Source of the DNA: Planoprotostelium fungivorum
Lineage: Eukaryota > Evosea > Variosea > Cavosteliida > Cavosteliaceae
NCBI GenBank assembly: GCA_003024175.1
Contig: MDYQ01000186.1
Location: 1-55,725 of the forward strand
DNA length: 55,725 bases
Direction: 5' to 3'
Positions 1-9,611 of the stretch are shown one piece after another; within the stretch, counting starts at the first letter, position 1, and each line of letters begins with the position of its first letter. The position numbers and the translations under genes were made by a program. The notes below the pieces were generated by a model. It was not told the DNA's origin. It did no database searches and saw nothing but the letters and a program-made list of their open reading frames with translations.

Positions 1-2109
1 GACATGCACACTCACCCTCTCCGCCATAGCTTTCAACTCTGGCAGCAGATACCGATCACCGATGATCATCGTCTCCACGGCAACTTCCGCATCGATGACT
101 ACATAGTCCGTGTACCTTCCTCCTTAGTCGACATTCACAAACGTCGACACCCACAGATACTCCATGACGATGAGAAAGACCTGATGATCAACGTCCGACA
201 TCTCTATGGTATCTTGATAGCTCTCCCTCATTCGATTTGATATGAGAGCGTTGAAGTGTTCGCTGCGTGTGGCCAATATGTTCTTGTGTGCGAATACCTT
301 ACGGCCTTCCACGAGAAAGACAATGTCGGAGAATTTCTCCGAATTGACTAATCTCCGAAGATCTCCCGCCAAACTTCGCGGAGGGGGGACCGCCGCCGTG
401 ACAGAAAATTCTGGGGAAAATCAGGGGGGGACGGGGGGGTAACACACCGAAATTGAACCGATGGAGGTCGTTCAGGTTGGTCTGACGCTTCGAATATCCG
501 CCGAATATGTACATGTTCTTGCAGTGAACGATGGCACAGTGGAAGTGTCTTGCTGAAGGGGTGCGAGCGTCAGATTCTGATATGGTCACCCATTTCTTGT
601 CCGTTCCATCTACAACAGTTCAATCGGATGAGACAATCTGGAAGGGGAGAATCTAGGGAGATTTCGGGTTACGTACCGAGTTCGAGGGTGCAGACGTCAC
701 CGTATTGTTCCTTGTTGAAACCACCGTGGACGTACAATCGATCGTTGTGGGCCACGGTCACGTGACCTCTACGCTTCTGGGGGAGGCTACTGATACGTAT
801 CCATACGTAAGTGTCCAGATTGAAACGAAAGCAGTCCCCTTGGTTGTCCGTGGCGGCTAAACCTATCTCTCCGTCAGATGAATTGTACACAGACTTTTCG
901 CTGCTGATTCGTTGGAGATCGATAATAATATAGATATGTGGATACCGTTGTAGATCGATAGTTTCATGTATATACAGTGTTGTAGATCGAACCGTACGTA
1001 TATACGATGGGCATGGTATAAGTGTATGATGTCTCTATCGATGCATCGACGATGTCATCGTGAATAGAGATGGATGATATTACAAATCGAATATGGATGG
1101 ATATAAATGGATTCACCTCCTACGATGTATAGATTGTGATTGAACAGAGCTGCTCCGTGAAATTGTCTCGCGGCAGGTGGTGTGCCGAAGGCGGGGAGAG
1201 ATCTCCATATACCAGATCCTACGGGCTTCAGTTTGAAATTTGAATCTCCCGCCGAAATCACCGATGTGGAATTCGTGTGCATCTCTCAGGAAGTGAGTAC
1301 CGTAACCACCGAAGACGACGATGGAGGCCTCCCCATTCTCTCTACAACGAGTCAATTTCATTTCCACCCTCTACTAGATGTATGTAGGGCGGCACGGTAA
1401 AGATCGTGAATTTTGCGGTAGTTAAGGTGTTCTCACTTGAGATGGAGGTTTGCAGTGTGACCCCAACGTGGTGTGGGTGGATTATCACTTCTTATCTCTC
1501 GCCAGGCTCCAGTGACTGTGCATCGGTAAGCATCATGTGAATTTAATGGACTCACTGATGTCAAAGTGATGTAAATCGTTTCGAACTTGACCGTTGGTGC
1601 CTTCATTCCATCAGATCCTGATGGTGACGCTCGAGATGAGATCACACCGATGCCACCGAAGACGTAAAGTCCATTGTTGTGACAGACCATTGTGTGGGAG
1701 TGACGAGCTGGTGGCCGATCCGCTTTGTTTCCTTGGTAGACAAAGTCCCATCTTCCTTCGTCTATAGAGATCAACAGGTTTTCGATTTTCAATAAACGTA
1801 TCACGTGGGTGGTTTGTCATTCAGAAATAGAATTGAAGAGAAGAAATGTCTCTCGCTCGTGCGAACATGGAAGATGTATACGATGATCACCTAGACTGTA
1901 TTTGTGAAGGTCATTCCGGTGAACTCCTCTTCGGTCGACGTCATCACTGACAGTGATTCTCAGAGGAAGGCGGCCAGCTATGAGGATTCGACTCACCTAT
2001 ATCCTCCAAAGACATAAATGTAATTGGCATGGACTGCCATCGCATGACAGTGCCTGGGAACAGGTACTGTACCTGTTGTGGCCAACACCTCCCATGAATT
2101 AGCATCCAT
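1..2109 (-). CDS. Kelch-repeat/BTB protein (LZTR1-like architecture), 3' end cut off
   Basis: Spliced minus-strand gene running off the left edge. The N-terminal part is a Kelch propeller with several repeats showing the GG plus HS/HT..Y/F-GG pattern, such as RHCHAMAVHANYIYVFGGY (about 2000-2070) and ARHSHTMVCHNNGLYVFGG (about 1670-1720). A BTB domain follows (about 120-372) with LVNSEKFSDIVFLVEGRKVF and HKNILATRSEHFNALI. A BTB/BACK-like exon, DRYLLPELKAMAE, lies near the edge. The start is the ATG at 2109 (MDANSWEV), the first in-frame ATG after a stop just upstream. Kelch first and BTB second is the order seen in LZTR1-type adaptors, which by family knowledge link substrates to cullin-3 ubiquitin ligases. 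That role is inferred. The intron at 380-450 contains long G runs on the plus strand. One intron acceptor (near 610) is the window's recurrent GTTGTAG|AT motif. Divergent neighbour: HAUS1, 184 bp away. Confidence 0.72.
380..440 (+). other. cluster of four G tracts (possible G-quadruplex) in an intron
   Basis: On the plus strand G runs of 6, 4, 7 and 7 bases occur at 383-388, 413-416, 424-430 and 433-439, inside an intron of the minus-strand Kelch/BTB gene. The transcript therefore carries C runs and the coding (non-template) strand is C-rich. Such spacing is compatible with a DNA G-quadruplex, but loops are long and nothing else supports a function. Confidence 0.4.
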
Positions 2110-2292
2110 CCCGATGTGAATCTCGATGGGTGTTTGTCCGTTTTGGAAGGTAACCGTGACACGAAGGATGGGTTAGATGCCCACAGATCGTCTTTAGAGG
2201 TCAGTGAATGCCTATATCGTGATTGCTGATGCCGATGTGAAATACAGAAATAACATCTTCCCGCCTTTTATTTATTCAACATCGGCCACAAC
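2110..2292. promoter_or_regulatory. divergent intergenic region, Kelch-BTB / HAUS1
   Basis: Only 183 bp separate the two start codons of these head-to-head genes, so both promoters must lie here or overlap 5' exons. An AT-rich stretch (tttatttattcaac) sits just before the HAUS1 start. No recognised binding motif was found. Confidence 0.45.
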
Positions 2293-3387
2293 ATGAACGA
2301 TCAGGTTTTAGAGGACAAGTATAAAGTCGTCCTAGGATGGCTCAAATACAAATACGGCAACGACATACCTCCATGGGAGGTCACCGCAGATAACATCCAG
2401 ATCATGTATGATCTGGCGACCCTAAATCAAATACGAACCGCACAAGTGCAAGCGAAGACACAATTCATGTTAGAGATCCTTCAGGAATACAAGGTGGAAA
2501 CCGATATGATGAGACAAACTATCGATCATTTGGGCGTCAAGAAGATGTTACCCTCCATCACCTCTTCAGATTCTTCCACATCATCTCTGCATCAAGTCGT
2601 CAGAAGTCTCACCGCCTCCGCCGTCGAGCTCGATCTCAAAGACACAGAGACAAGCAGGTGATGCACATCCAACGACACGTTTGTCACGGCCTTCTCATCT
2701 GATCCTCTCCAGTTTCTTCTTTGCCATCAATCGACTTCATTCCGATCAGAATGACCTCGTAGACAGACAGAGAAGTGTAGATCGATCCCATCGTGTCATG
2801 AAACAGAAGCTCTCTCAAGCTCAGACGGCTCTCAATAGTTTACAAAAGTGAGACGTTCTGAGTCATCCCAGTCATCTATATTGATCATCGCAGGATCTTG
2901 AAAGAGACGAAACTCAATGCGGAGAAGACGAGAGATCTGATGAAGAAACAAAAAGAAGAATCACCTTACTACGATCAGAAGCAGGCTGAATACACGGAAG
3001 AATTATCGGAGTTGCAAGAGAAGGTGATGATGTTTCACAAGTTCATCAGAATGAAAGGCACAATATATTGATATCGTACAGCTGACTGCCTCTGGCTTGA
3101 AGCGAGAGATCATGCATCCCGCTTTGGTCCAACTTCGGTCCGAGTTGGACGAAGTCCAACAAGAAGATTCCGAGATTCGGTCCAAGTTGGACGTCTACAA
3201 CGATCTACCTCCCGTGAGAACTTGTCATCGTCATCGGCATCTCATCACATGTGGAATGTCATTGCGACCAAAGGAGACTGATGGAGTGCAGGATGTTGCC
3301 TTGGCTGAGATCAAGATCACAGAGGCGAAGAGAAGGTACAACGAGATGGAAGACAAGTTGAGAACAGCCATCTCCGAGTTCATCTGA
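2293..3387 (+). CDS. HAUS1: HAUS augmin-like complex subunit 1
   Basis: Coiled-coil protein in about five exons (2293-2656, 2713-2847, 2894-3023, then 3084 onward), about 280 aa. The start ATG at 2293 opens with a block like HAUS1: VVLGWLKYKYGNDIPPWEV, then a region ending in AVELDLKDTETS. The C-terminus has the HAUS1-like pattern LRSELDEVQQED..SKLDVYNDLPP followed by LAEIKITEAKRRYNEMEDKL. By family knowledge HAUS1 belongs to the eight-subunit augmin complex, which recruits gamma-tubulin ring complex to existing microtubules and nucleates branches in the spindle. Lengths and both ends match the family. No defects were seen. The identification rests on remembered family patterns, so it is likely rather than proven. 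Confidence 0.75.
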
Positions 3388-3599
3388 AAGTCATGCGACC
3401 CGTTTGGATTCCTTGTACATAAAAAGACGTTCGGTTTTCGTCGGGGCAGTTTCAGAGTTGAAGGAAATGACAGATGCATATCAATGCTTATTTTCCCCCT
3501 TAAGTCAATACAATGATGCCACGATGAGTTCCTGCAACACTAGAAGTTCGTCGCTACCACACGCTAAATCGCCTCGGGAATAATCCTAGAAGGACACAA

Positions 3600-4851
3600 T
3601 ATCTGATAACAGTTCATCTGCTTTTCCTAACGTCACGTATCTCAACTTGGCCTACAACGATCTCAACGACCCTCGATCGAGTCTCTTCACGGCTGCCGTA
3701 TCTGAACCTTCTGTCGGTGAGTTCAACGAAACTCTCTGGTGATCTTCAAGGGCTGTGTCCACTGCACAATCTCACGACCTTGGACTTGAACGCTGCATTC
3801 GGTGGATCGACGGAAAACAGGAAAGCAGAGTGTGACGGCCTGACTGCAGTGTGTGTGATGAAGGCAATAGACGCAAGGGGCAAGTCAGAGCTTACGAGAG
3901 AGGCTGTCATGCTGCAGGTGAGAGAGAAGAGAAAGAGAAGAAGGAGGACATAGAAGCTGTGAGAGAGACAGAGACAGCATCATCCGATGATAGTGATGTA
4001 TCTGGGACAAGACAGTACAGGTGATGATATGACAGAGAGAAGAGAGAAGAGACTGAAAGAGAGAACAGAAGGGTCGATAGTGACAGAGTGGATGAATGCA
4101 GGAAGATTACAGGAATATGTGAAAAAGGAGGAGCTGGATCTGTACAGACTACCTAAGATGTGGGTGAGATTGAAGAGAGAAAAGTTGAAAGTTACGCAGA
4201 GGAGAAGACGTGGCAAAGAAAATGACATACATCCATGAACAAAATCTCGTACACACTCACCTCACTGCCAAGAGCGTGAGTCATTCTCATGAATTAGCGC
4301 AGTTTGAAGCTCAAGTTATGCATCAGGTGCTCCTAAGCGTGTTCGACACAGAAGTGACAGCCAAGATAGCCAACATGCGTCACGCTGTCACAGCAGGCGA
4401 CAGAGCAGAGCAGCGACAGATGGGACCGCACACAGTGAGTGACAGCAGAGACGAGAAGAGAGCTGACAGAGAGCGAGGCGCCAGAGGTAGGGAGAGAAGG
4501 AGTGTACAAGAAAGCATCAGATGTGTACAGCTATGGACTGCTTCTGTGGACGATGATAGAAAGGGAAGAGATACCAGAGAAGGTGGGTCCTATCATCTCT
4601 TGAAGTGAAGAGTTGAATGTCTGTAGACACAACAGAGATTCAAAGAGAGACAGCTCTCCATCACGGTGAAGGAGGGATGGGACACGGGATTGAAAGGTCT
4701 GATGATGGACTGCACGCATGATGGAGACAGGCCGACGTTCTTCGATATCGCCAAGAAGTTGCGCACACGGAGAGCTGCGATGAGCAACAGAGACCACGGG
4801 ACGCTGAGGTTTGAAGAGGAGAGTGCATCACCTTATGTATTGGTGGAATGA
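3600..4851 (+). pseudogene. LRR-protein pseudokinase, probably a decayed gene
   Basis: Plus-strand exons encode leucine-rich repeats (FPNVTYLNLAYNDL, about 3630; LCPLHNLTTLDLN, about 3755) followed by a tyrosine-kinase-like domain. Kinase landmarks in order: the beta-3 lysine strand TAVCVMKAIDARG (about 3840-3885); helix C REAVML; HHPMIVMYLGQ after an intron; hinge-like IVTEWMNAGRLQEYV; then YIHEQNLVHTHLTAKSV where HRDLxxxN is expected. VTAKIANM stands where the DFG motif should be. Next come SEAPEV, SDVYSYGLLLWTM and GLMMDCTHDGDRPTF. Both catalytic aspartates are replaced, so catalysis is unlikely. The two LRR segments are in different frames with no evident intron (about 3690), no signal peptide or clear start is visible, and upstream frames are closed. 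A decayed or partial copy of an LRR-kinase family is the best reading; an expressed pseudokinase is possible. AATAAA follows the stop directly. Confidence 0.6.
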
Positions 4852-4985
4852 AATAAAACACGAACCATCTTGTCATGACAACCGACCAAAGTCCCGAAAA
4901 GGGAAAAATAATTCGTTTGGGATTTATGAGATATACAACCAGCCGATTCCAATCGAGAAAGGACCCCGGATCTCAGATCATCATC

Positions 4986-7900
4986 ATGCCTCGCCCCATA
5001 GACAAAGAATTAAGACATTACTTCTCAGAGTTGTCGAAGACCCTTCAGTCTGGCGAATTGGAGGATGAAGAACAAAAGGAGATCTTTGTTACCAATGTGT
5101 TAGAGCAGCTGCAAAAGCAAGAAGCACGTGTCGCTTGTGACAAGAGATGTTCACGCGTCGTCGAGCAGGTTAGATGCACCCCTGTTATCATCATCTGATC
5201 CATCATCACAGATCTTACTGATGTCCAACCCCATTCAGACTGCCAAATTTCTCCACAGTATCGCTTCTCAGAAAGCTCTCAATTTTACGGACCAAGAGGA
5301 AAAGTGATCATCCATCCCTATAACATCGTCTCATTTTGAATCAGATGGAGTCAATTGGTTCAAATGATGTTCAACTGCAATGGATCTCACACGACACAGA
5401 GCGTGATCGAAAGAATTCCATCTCTGATGGAAAATGAAGAGAAGGTAACAGAGACGTGCATCCATCGATTGATGGAGCGTAGATGAGAAAGAACGACCCA
5501 GAGGCCGTGGCAACGTTACCTCGTTTGGATACCATCTTATTGGATTTCTGTGAGGTGTGGATGCTGTCTTTTGATTCAATGAATCAAACCTCTCACTCTC
5601 TATGACATCATCATCGGATTATCTTCAATCATGCGTCATCTGATGGTGACTCATCAGGAACTATACTTCAACTCAGAAACCACCGAAGAGAGAGAAGGTC
5701 AAGAAGGAGAAGAGAAGAAAGAGAAGGACGAAGAAGATGAAGAGGCTGAAGCTTACTCCACGATCCTCTACCGTGCCGTCTCTGACAGGTGAGACCCGTG
5801 CGAGACATCACTTACGTACGTAGATACGCCGCTCACGTCTTAAAAGCCATCCTGTTGACACTGTCTGGATTGCAGATCAAGGGAAGAGAAGTGACATACG
5901 AATTGAGGGTGAGCATCCTCATCCTCTTATCGTCCATCACGTATACTTCATCTACAACGATGTAGATGGCATTTCAAACTACCACTTACTCTCTCAGAAA
6001 CCACTCGACCTCGCCGTACCTCTCGACCAACAGACCACCGAGAAGGAGGTGAATCTCATCGAAATTTCACTCTCTCAACACACCACAGGTACCCTCTTCC
6101 TTCAAGAAGATGAGAAGGAGGATATTCAAAACCATATGCAAGTTTGATCTGAACAATATGGTTTTTAATTCGTCCGAATGTACCGTTCTACAACTCGTTC
6201 TACAACTCGGCAGCGCCAGGGAGAAGGTGAGAGAGTTAGATAATGAGACGTGTGACGGAGTGGACAGATGGCCGTTGTAGATCGAGCGTTGTCGTATGAT
6301 ACGGAAGACCCGACGACGTACGAGCCACACATTCGATCAATCATACAAGAATCTACAGCCGCTCGATTTGTTGAAGCAGCATTCACAGTGAGAATTTATT
6401 CTCCTTTTTTTCATTCCAGAAATATCAGAAATTACAAATTCGAAATGTGATAGAAGAATCTTTTCGGAGAAAATATTTCGCGAAGAAATTTTCTTTTTCT
6501 CGAATTGAAGAAAAACAGTGTGGAGACGAAGACATCTGGGAGAAATTATACGACGACGTCTTGAGAAGAAAATTAGAATATTTCGCCGTGCACGACAGAG
6601 CCAACCACTGTGTTCGCGCCTGCATCGATGGCGCTCCCAGTGGAGAGAGGGTGATGAAATTCCGTCGACTTTTCTGACTCCCGTCAGCTCAAATTGATCT
6701 TGGAAGAGATATTACCACACTTGACGAAGATTCTAGAGAAGAGAAAGTACGCCATCGTACAAGCTATAGCCAGTGCTTGTGCGAGACTGAAGGAGGGACA
6801 GTCGGATTTCGTGCAAGTGAGTGAACAGAATGATCGGAATCATGTCTTTGTCGTGATGATCGCGATCATGTGGATCACGATCATCATTGAGATCGTGATC
6901 ATGTTTGATCGATGATGATCGTCTGTCAAGAGATCATCAAACCTGATCATGTTGGCGATCGTGATGATGATCGCGATGTGATGTGATCGCCGATCACGAA
7001 AAGAGTGACATAGATTGACGTCCTTCAGGCACTCCGACAGCTCTCCAAGGACAGCGGAGGCATGTTCCTCGAATGGGTCCTCTACTTTGTGAGTCCCGTG
7101 GAGCTGTTTCTCCACGACATCTGACATGTCCCAGGGAGAGCAACAACCATCAGGTTCCCAGGTGGCCCAGAGTCTATTGGACTTTGAAGAGAGCGTCACC
7201 GATACCCTCAAGCCCGAGTGAGATTTTATTTTATTTTATTGTTTTCCCGCCATTTTTCTACCCCGGATGGGACTTTTCTGAGAAAATTCAGCATCAATAA
7301 GATGTCACCTGATCTACTCATTCGCCTGGGCTGTACCTTCCAGGGAAGCAAATTCTTGGAAAAGTTGTTACGCTCCAGTCTGTTTGATTCGAGGAAGATG
7401 CAGAAGTGGACACAGAAGTTTGAGGGAAACTACGCACAGGTGCATCTCATCTTCATCTCATGTTCTATCGCCGACGATTCTCATCTCTTTGCTTCTCTTC
7501 ATCTTGTCTCTGATGTTTTCTCATCATCGGCCTCATCTTCCATCGGTGTCTTCTGTTGATCGTTTCCTCTTCACTCTTCTCATCTTCCCACTTCGAATCA
7601 TCTTCTAATGTGATCAGATGGCGATGGACAAGTACGGGTCTCACGTGGTCGAGGCCGCTTACGACGTCTCTAACGTCGCTGGAAAGTCTGCCATCGCGGA
7701 GGAGCTGTCCAAAGACAAGTCTGTCGCTTCATCTTCTTTCGGGAGGTTCGTCTTGAACAAAGTGGGAGTCCAGAGATACAGCCACAGGAGGAAAGACTGG
7801 GAAGAAGATGCACAGAAGGAGGTCAAGAAGAGGAAGATGGCCGACTCATTCTTGGGTGGGTGACGTGAGCAGCAGCTCATGTTCTTCATCTCGTCTCGTC

Positions 7901-8223
7901 TTCACCTCTTGACTTCTGTTTCGACTTCTCGTGCATTTCACATGGACATCTCACATGTTCCATCTTCCATCTATTCATCAATGTCTTACGTCTCATCCCC
8001 TCTCGTCCTTCGTTCATCCTCTTCCATTCCTTTGTCCTCCAGTGTTCCTCCCAACCATCAGCGCTCGCATGTCACCTGTCTTTCTTTTACAAACCATCTC
8101 ACCTTCACAGATGAGCTCGGTGCCTCCACCTCCACCACGAAACCAATGGGCCAGGTGATGTAGACAAACACTTCCACCTCCTAAACCCCACAGACTGGAG
8201 CCCACAAGAAGAAGAAGAGGTAG
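4986..8223 (+). CDS. NOP9: Pumilio-repeat nucleolar protein Nop9 homologue
   Basis: Gene of many short exons. The chosen start is ATG 4986 (MPRPIDKELRHYF); an upstream in-frame ATG at 4875 is possible. The N-terminus matches the Nop9 opening: HYFSELSKTL, then EIFVTNVLEQLQKQEARVACDKRCSRVVEQ split over positions 5085-5170. Later exons carry Pumilio-like repeats, for example ALRQLSKDSGGMFLEWVLY (about 7029), GCTFQGSKFLEKLL (about 7332), DKYGSHVVEAAYDV (7627-7670) and SFGRFVLNKVGVQRY (about 7737). The last exon ends in GAHKKKKR then TAG at 8221, a basic nuclear/nucleolar signal. By family knowledge Nop9 binds the ITS1/18S junction region of pre-rRNA and is needed for small-subunit maturation. An intron near 5950 holds an ATCTACAACGATGTAGAT inverted repeat, and a larger one (6840-7028) is packed with GATC/TGATGATC words. 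Confidence 0.72.
5949..5968. repeat. inverted repeat CATCTACA-ACGA-TGTAGATG in Nop9 intron
   Basis: Eight-base arms around a 4-base loop. It is one member of the window-wide ATCTACAACG/CGTTGTAGAT motif family, and TGTAG here could serve as a 3' splice site. Confidence 0.7.
6838..7020. repeat. GATC/TGATGATC-rich intron
   Basis: This Nop9 intron consists largely of overlapping GATC, ATGATC, CGATCATG and TGATCGCGATC words, many of them palindromic. Similar words recur in introns near 13000-13050, 32640-32730 and 51440-51500. It has no coding potential. Confidence 0.55.
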
Positions 8224-8371
8224 GCTGAGAGAATATCTATCGTGTGTGTTGCTGTCAGTGTCAGCCGCTGGAAGGCGAGATCTGCAACCAAACTGCGAAA
8301 TAAACGTGAAATTTCATGCTTTGTAACAAAATTCGGAGATTGAACACGCAAGTTGGCCCCGAGGGGGTTGA

Positions 8372-9292
8372 ATGGCCACTCACTCGTTATCGTCACTTAC
8401 AAGCGAGCTCGCGAACAGCAACACCGTCAGCATGCCGACGTCTTCGTTTCTCTTCCTCTCTCTCATCACGATGGCCGGGGTCATGTCCATGCCACTCCAC
8501 TCGAGGAATGACTATGGGCTCAGTGCTTCTGTCATCTCCTCTAGCCTCCTCAAACTGTACAACAACAACGGCACCTCTGCGAGAGAGCTGTGGGAGACTC
8601 TGCCATCACCATCCACCGCACAAAAGTCACACTTTCACCTCATCCTATCCAACATGCTCTTCCTGGCCACCGGCATCGTTCTATCGGCCCAATTTGGAAG
8701 ACTTCGAACGAGGAGGAACGTTCTATACGTCGTAGCCGCCGTTCAGATCACCATTCTCACGGCGCTCGAGAGGTTCTACTTTGCATGGCTGGCCCTCTGG
8801 GGTATCTTCCACTCGTGTGCCCACCACTTCTGGCCTTTCATCACTGTCGCTGGACTCAACATCAAAGCCACTGCCTTTCCAGACGTCTTTGTGCATCTCA
8901 CAATGCACGTCATCGTCCATTCCGCCGCATGCCAGCTCGGTATCTCGGACGCCACCCGCCTCGCTTCTTCTCTCGTTCTGGTCGGCTGCCTGTGGAACGC
9001 TTACCTGGCTTACTACTCAAGAGTGGACGAGAAGTGGTTCGTATACACTTCCATGTTTCAAGCTCTATCCACGGGCAGCTGGGTGGGCCACCTTCTCTCG
9101 GTCAGTCTGCAACACAACCAGGCGGGCTTCGTCTACGAGAGCAATCTGTGGCTGATGTGGGGAGGAGCAGCCATGAACTGGTTTCTGTTCAAGAACAGCA
9201 ACAAGATGCTGAAGAAGCTGTTTACGATCAGCTATCTGGACACGCTCTTCATCTTCCCCGTGTGGCTCTACATGTGCAACAACTGGATTTGA
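8372..9292 (+). CDS. intronless multi-pass membrane protein of unknown function, 306 aa
   Basis: Single uninterrupted reading frame, ATG 8372 to TGA 9290-9292, unusual here because nearly all neighbours are spliced. About seven to eight hydrophobic segments can be seen: residues about 26-45 (FLFLSLITMAGVMSM), 88-106 (ILSNMLFLATGIVLS), 117-133 (VLYVVAAVQITILTAL), 135-160, 172-190, 196-215 (ASSLVLVGCLWNAYLAYY), 228-245, and 288-303 near the C-terminus (DTLFIFPVWLYMCNNW). There are histidines inside the membrane region (FHSCAHHFW) and in VHLTMHVIVHSAA. I do not recognise the family. The His-rich membrane face could bind a metal or haem, but this is speculation. GC content is higher and exon-like throughout, so the frame is very likely real. 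Confidence 0.65.
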   Translation: MATHSLSSLTSELANSNTVSMPTSSFLFLSLITMAGVMSMPLHSRNDYGLSASVISSSLLKLYNNNGTSARELWETLPSPSTAQKSHFHLILSNMLFLATGIVLSAQFGRLRTRRNVLYVVAAVQITILTALERFYFAWLALWGIFHSCAHHFWPFITVAGLNIKATAFPDVFVHLTMHVIVHSAACQLGISDATRLASSLVLVGCLWNAYLAYYSRVDEKWFVYTSMFQALSTGSWVGHLLSVSLQHNQAGFVYESNLWLMWGGAAMNWFLFKNSNKMLKKLFTISYLDTLFIFPVWLYMCNNWI

Positions 9293-9611
9293 GATGGGAA
9301 ATTTCAACCTTGTGAATACATATTTGTTATTTATACTTCTCTTCTTTTGTGTTTTCGTATCTCGTGATCGAGAAAGCATGATACGGTGTGTTCTCCCGAA
9401 TCATTCGAAGAGATGGAAGAGAACAAAACTCGACGGAGGAGCGCAGAAATATGTGCACATGAGACCGACACTTCGAGTTCCAAGACAGATGTACGCTGAG
9501 TATGTTGATCCGCATCGGGGTGTGCTCGTCAATATGATTCAAATTAGTTCAGCGATGATCTCATGAAACACTCTGCTGCAAACTGCCATCAAATCGTCTC
9601 CATCACTCTCT
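9293..9611. other. intergenic region between convergent genes
   Basis: This 319-bp spacer lies between the 3' end of the membrane protein gene and the 3' end of the polycystin-like gene. A 90-codon frame starts at 9294 but has no family resemblance. I read the stretch as the two 3' UTRs. Confidence 0.5.

Noticed and set aside
4875-4985. Upstream start for Nop9
   Set aside because: The extra 37 residues have no family match; MPRPIDKEL at 4986 is closer to the normal start. Kept as an alternative only.
9294-9566. 90-codon frame after the membrane protein gene
   Set aside because: Begins 2 bp after a stop and has no recognisable domain; more likely 3' UTR.
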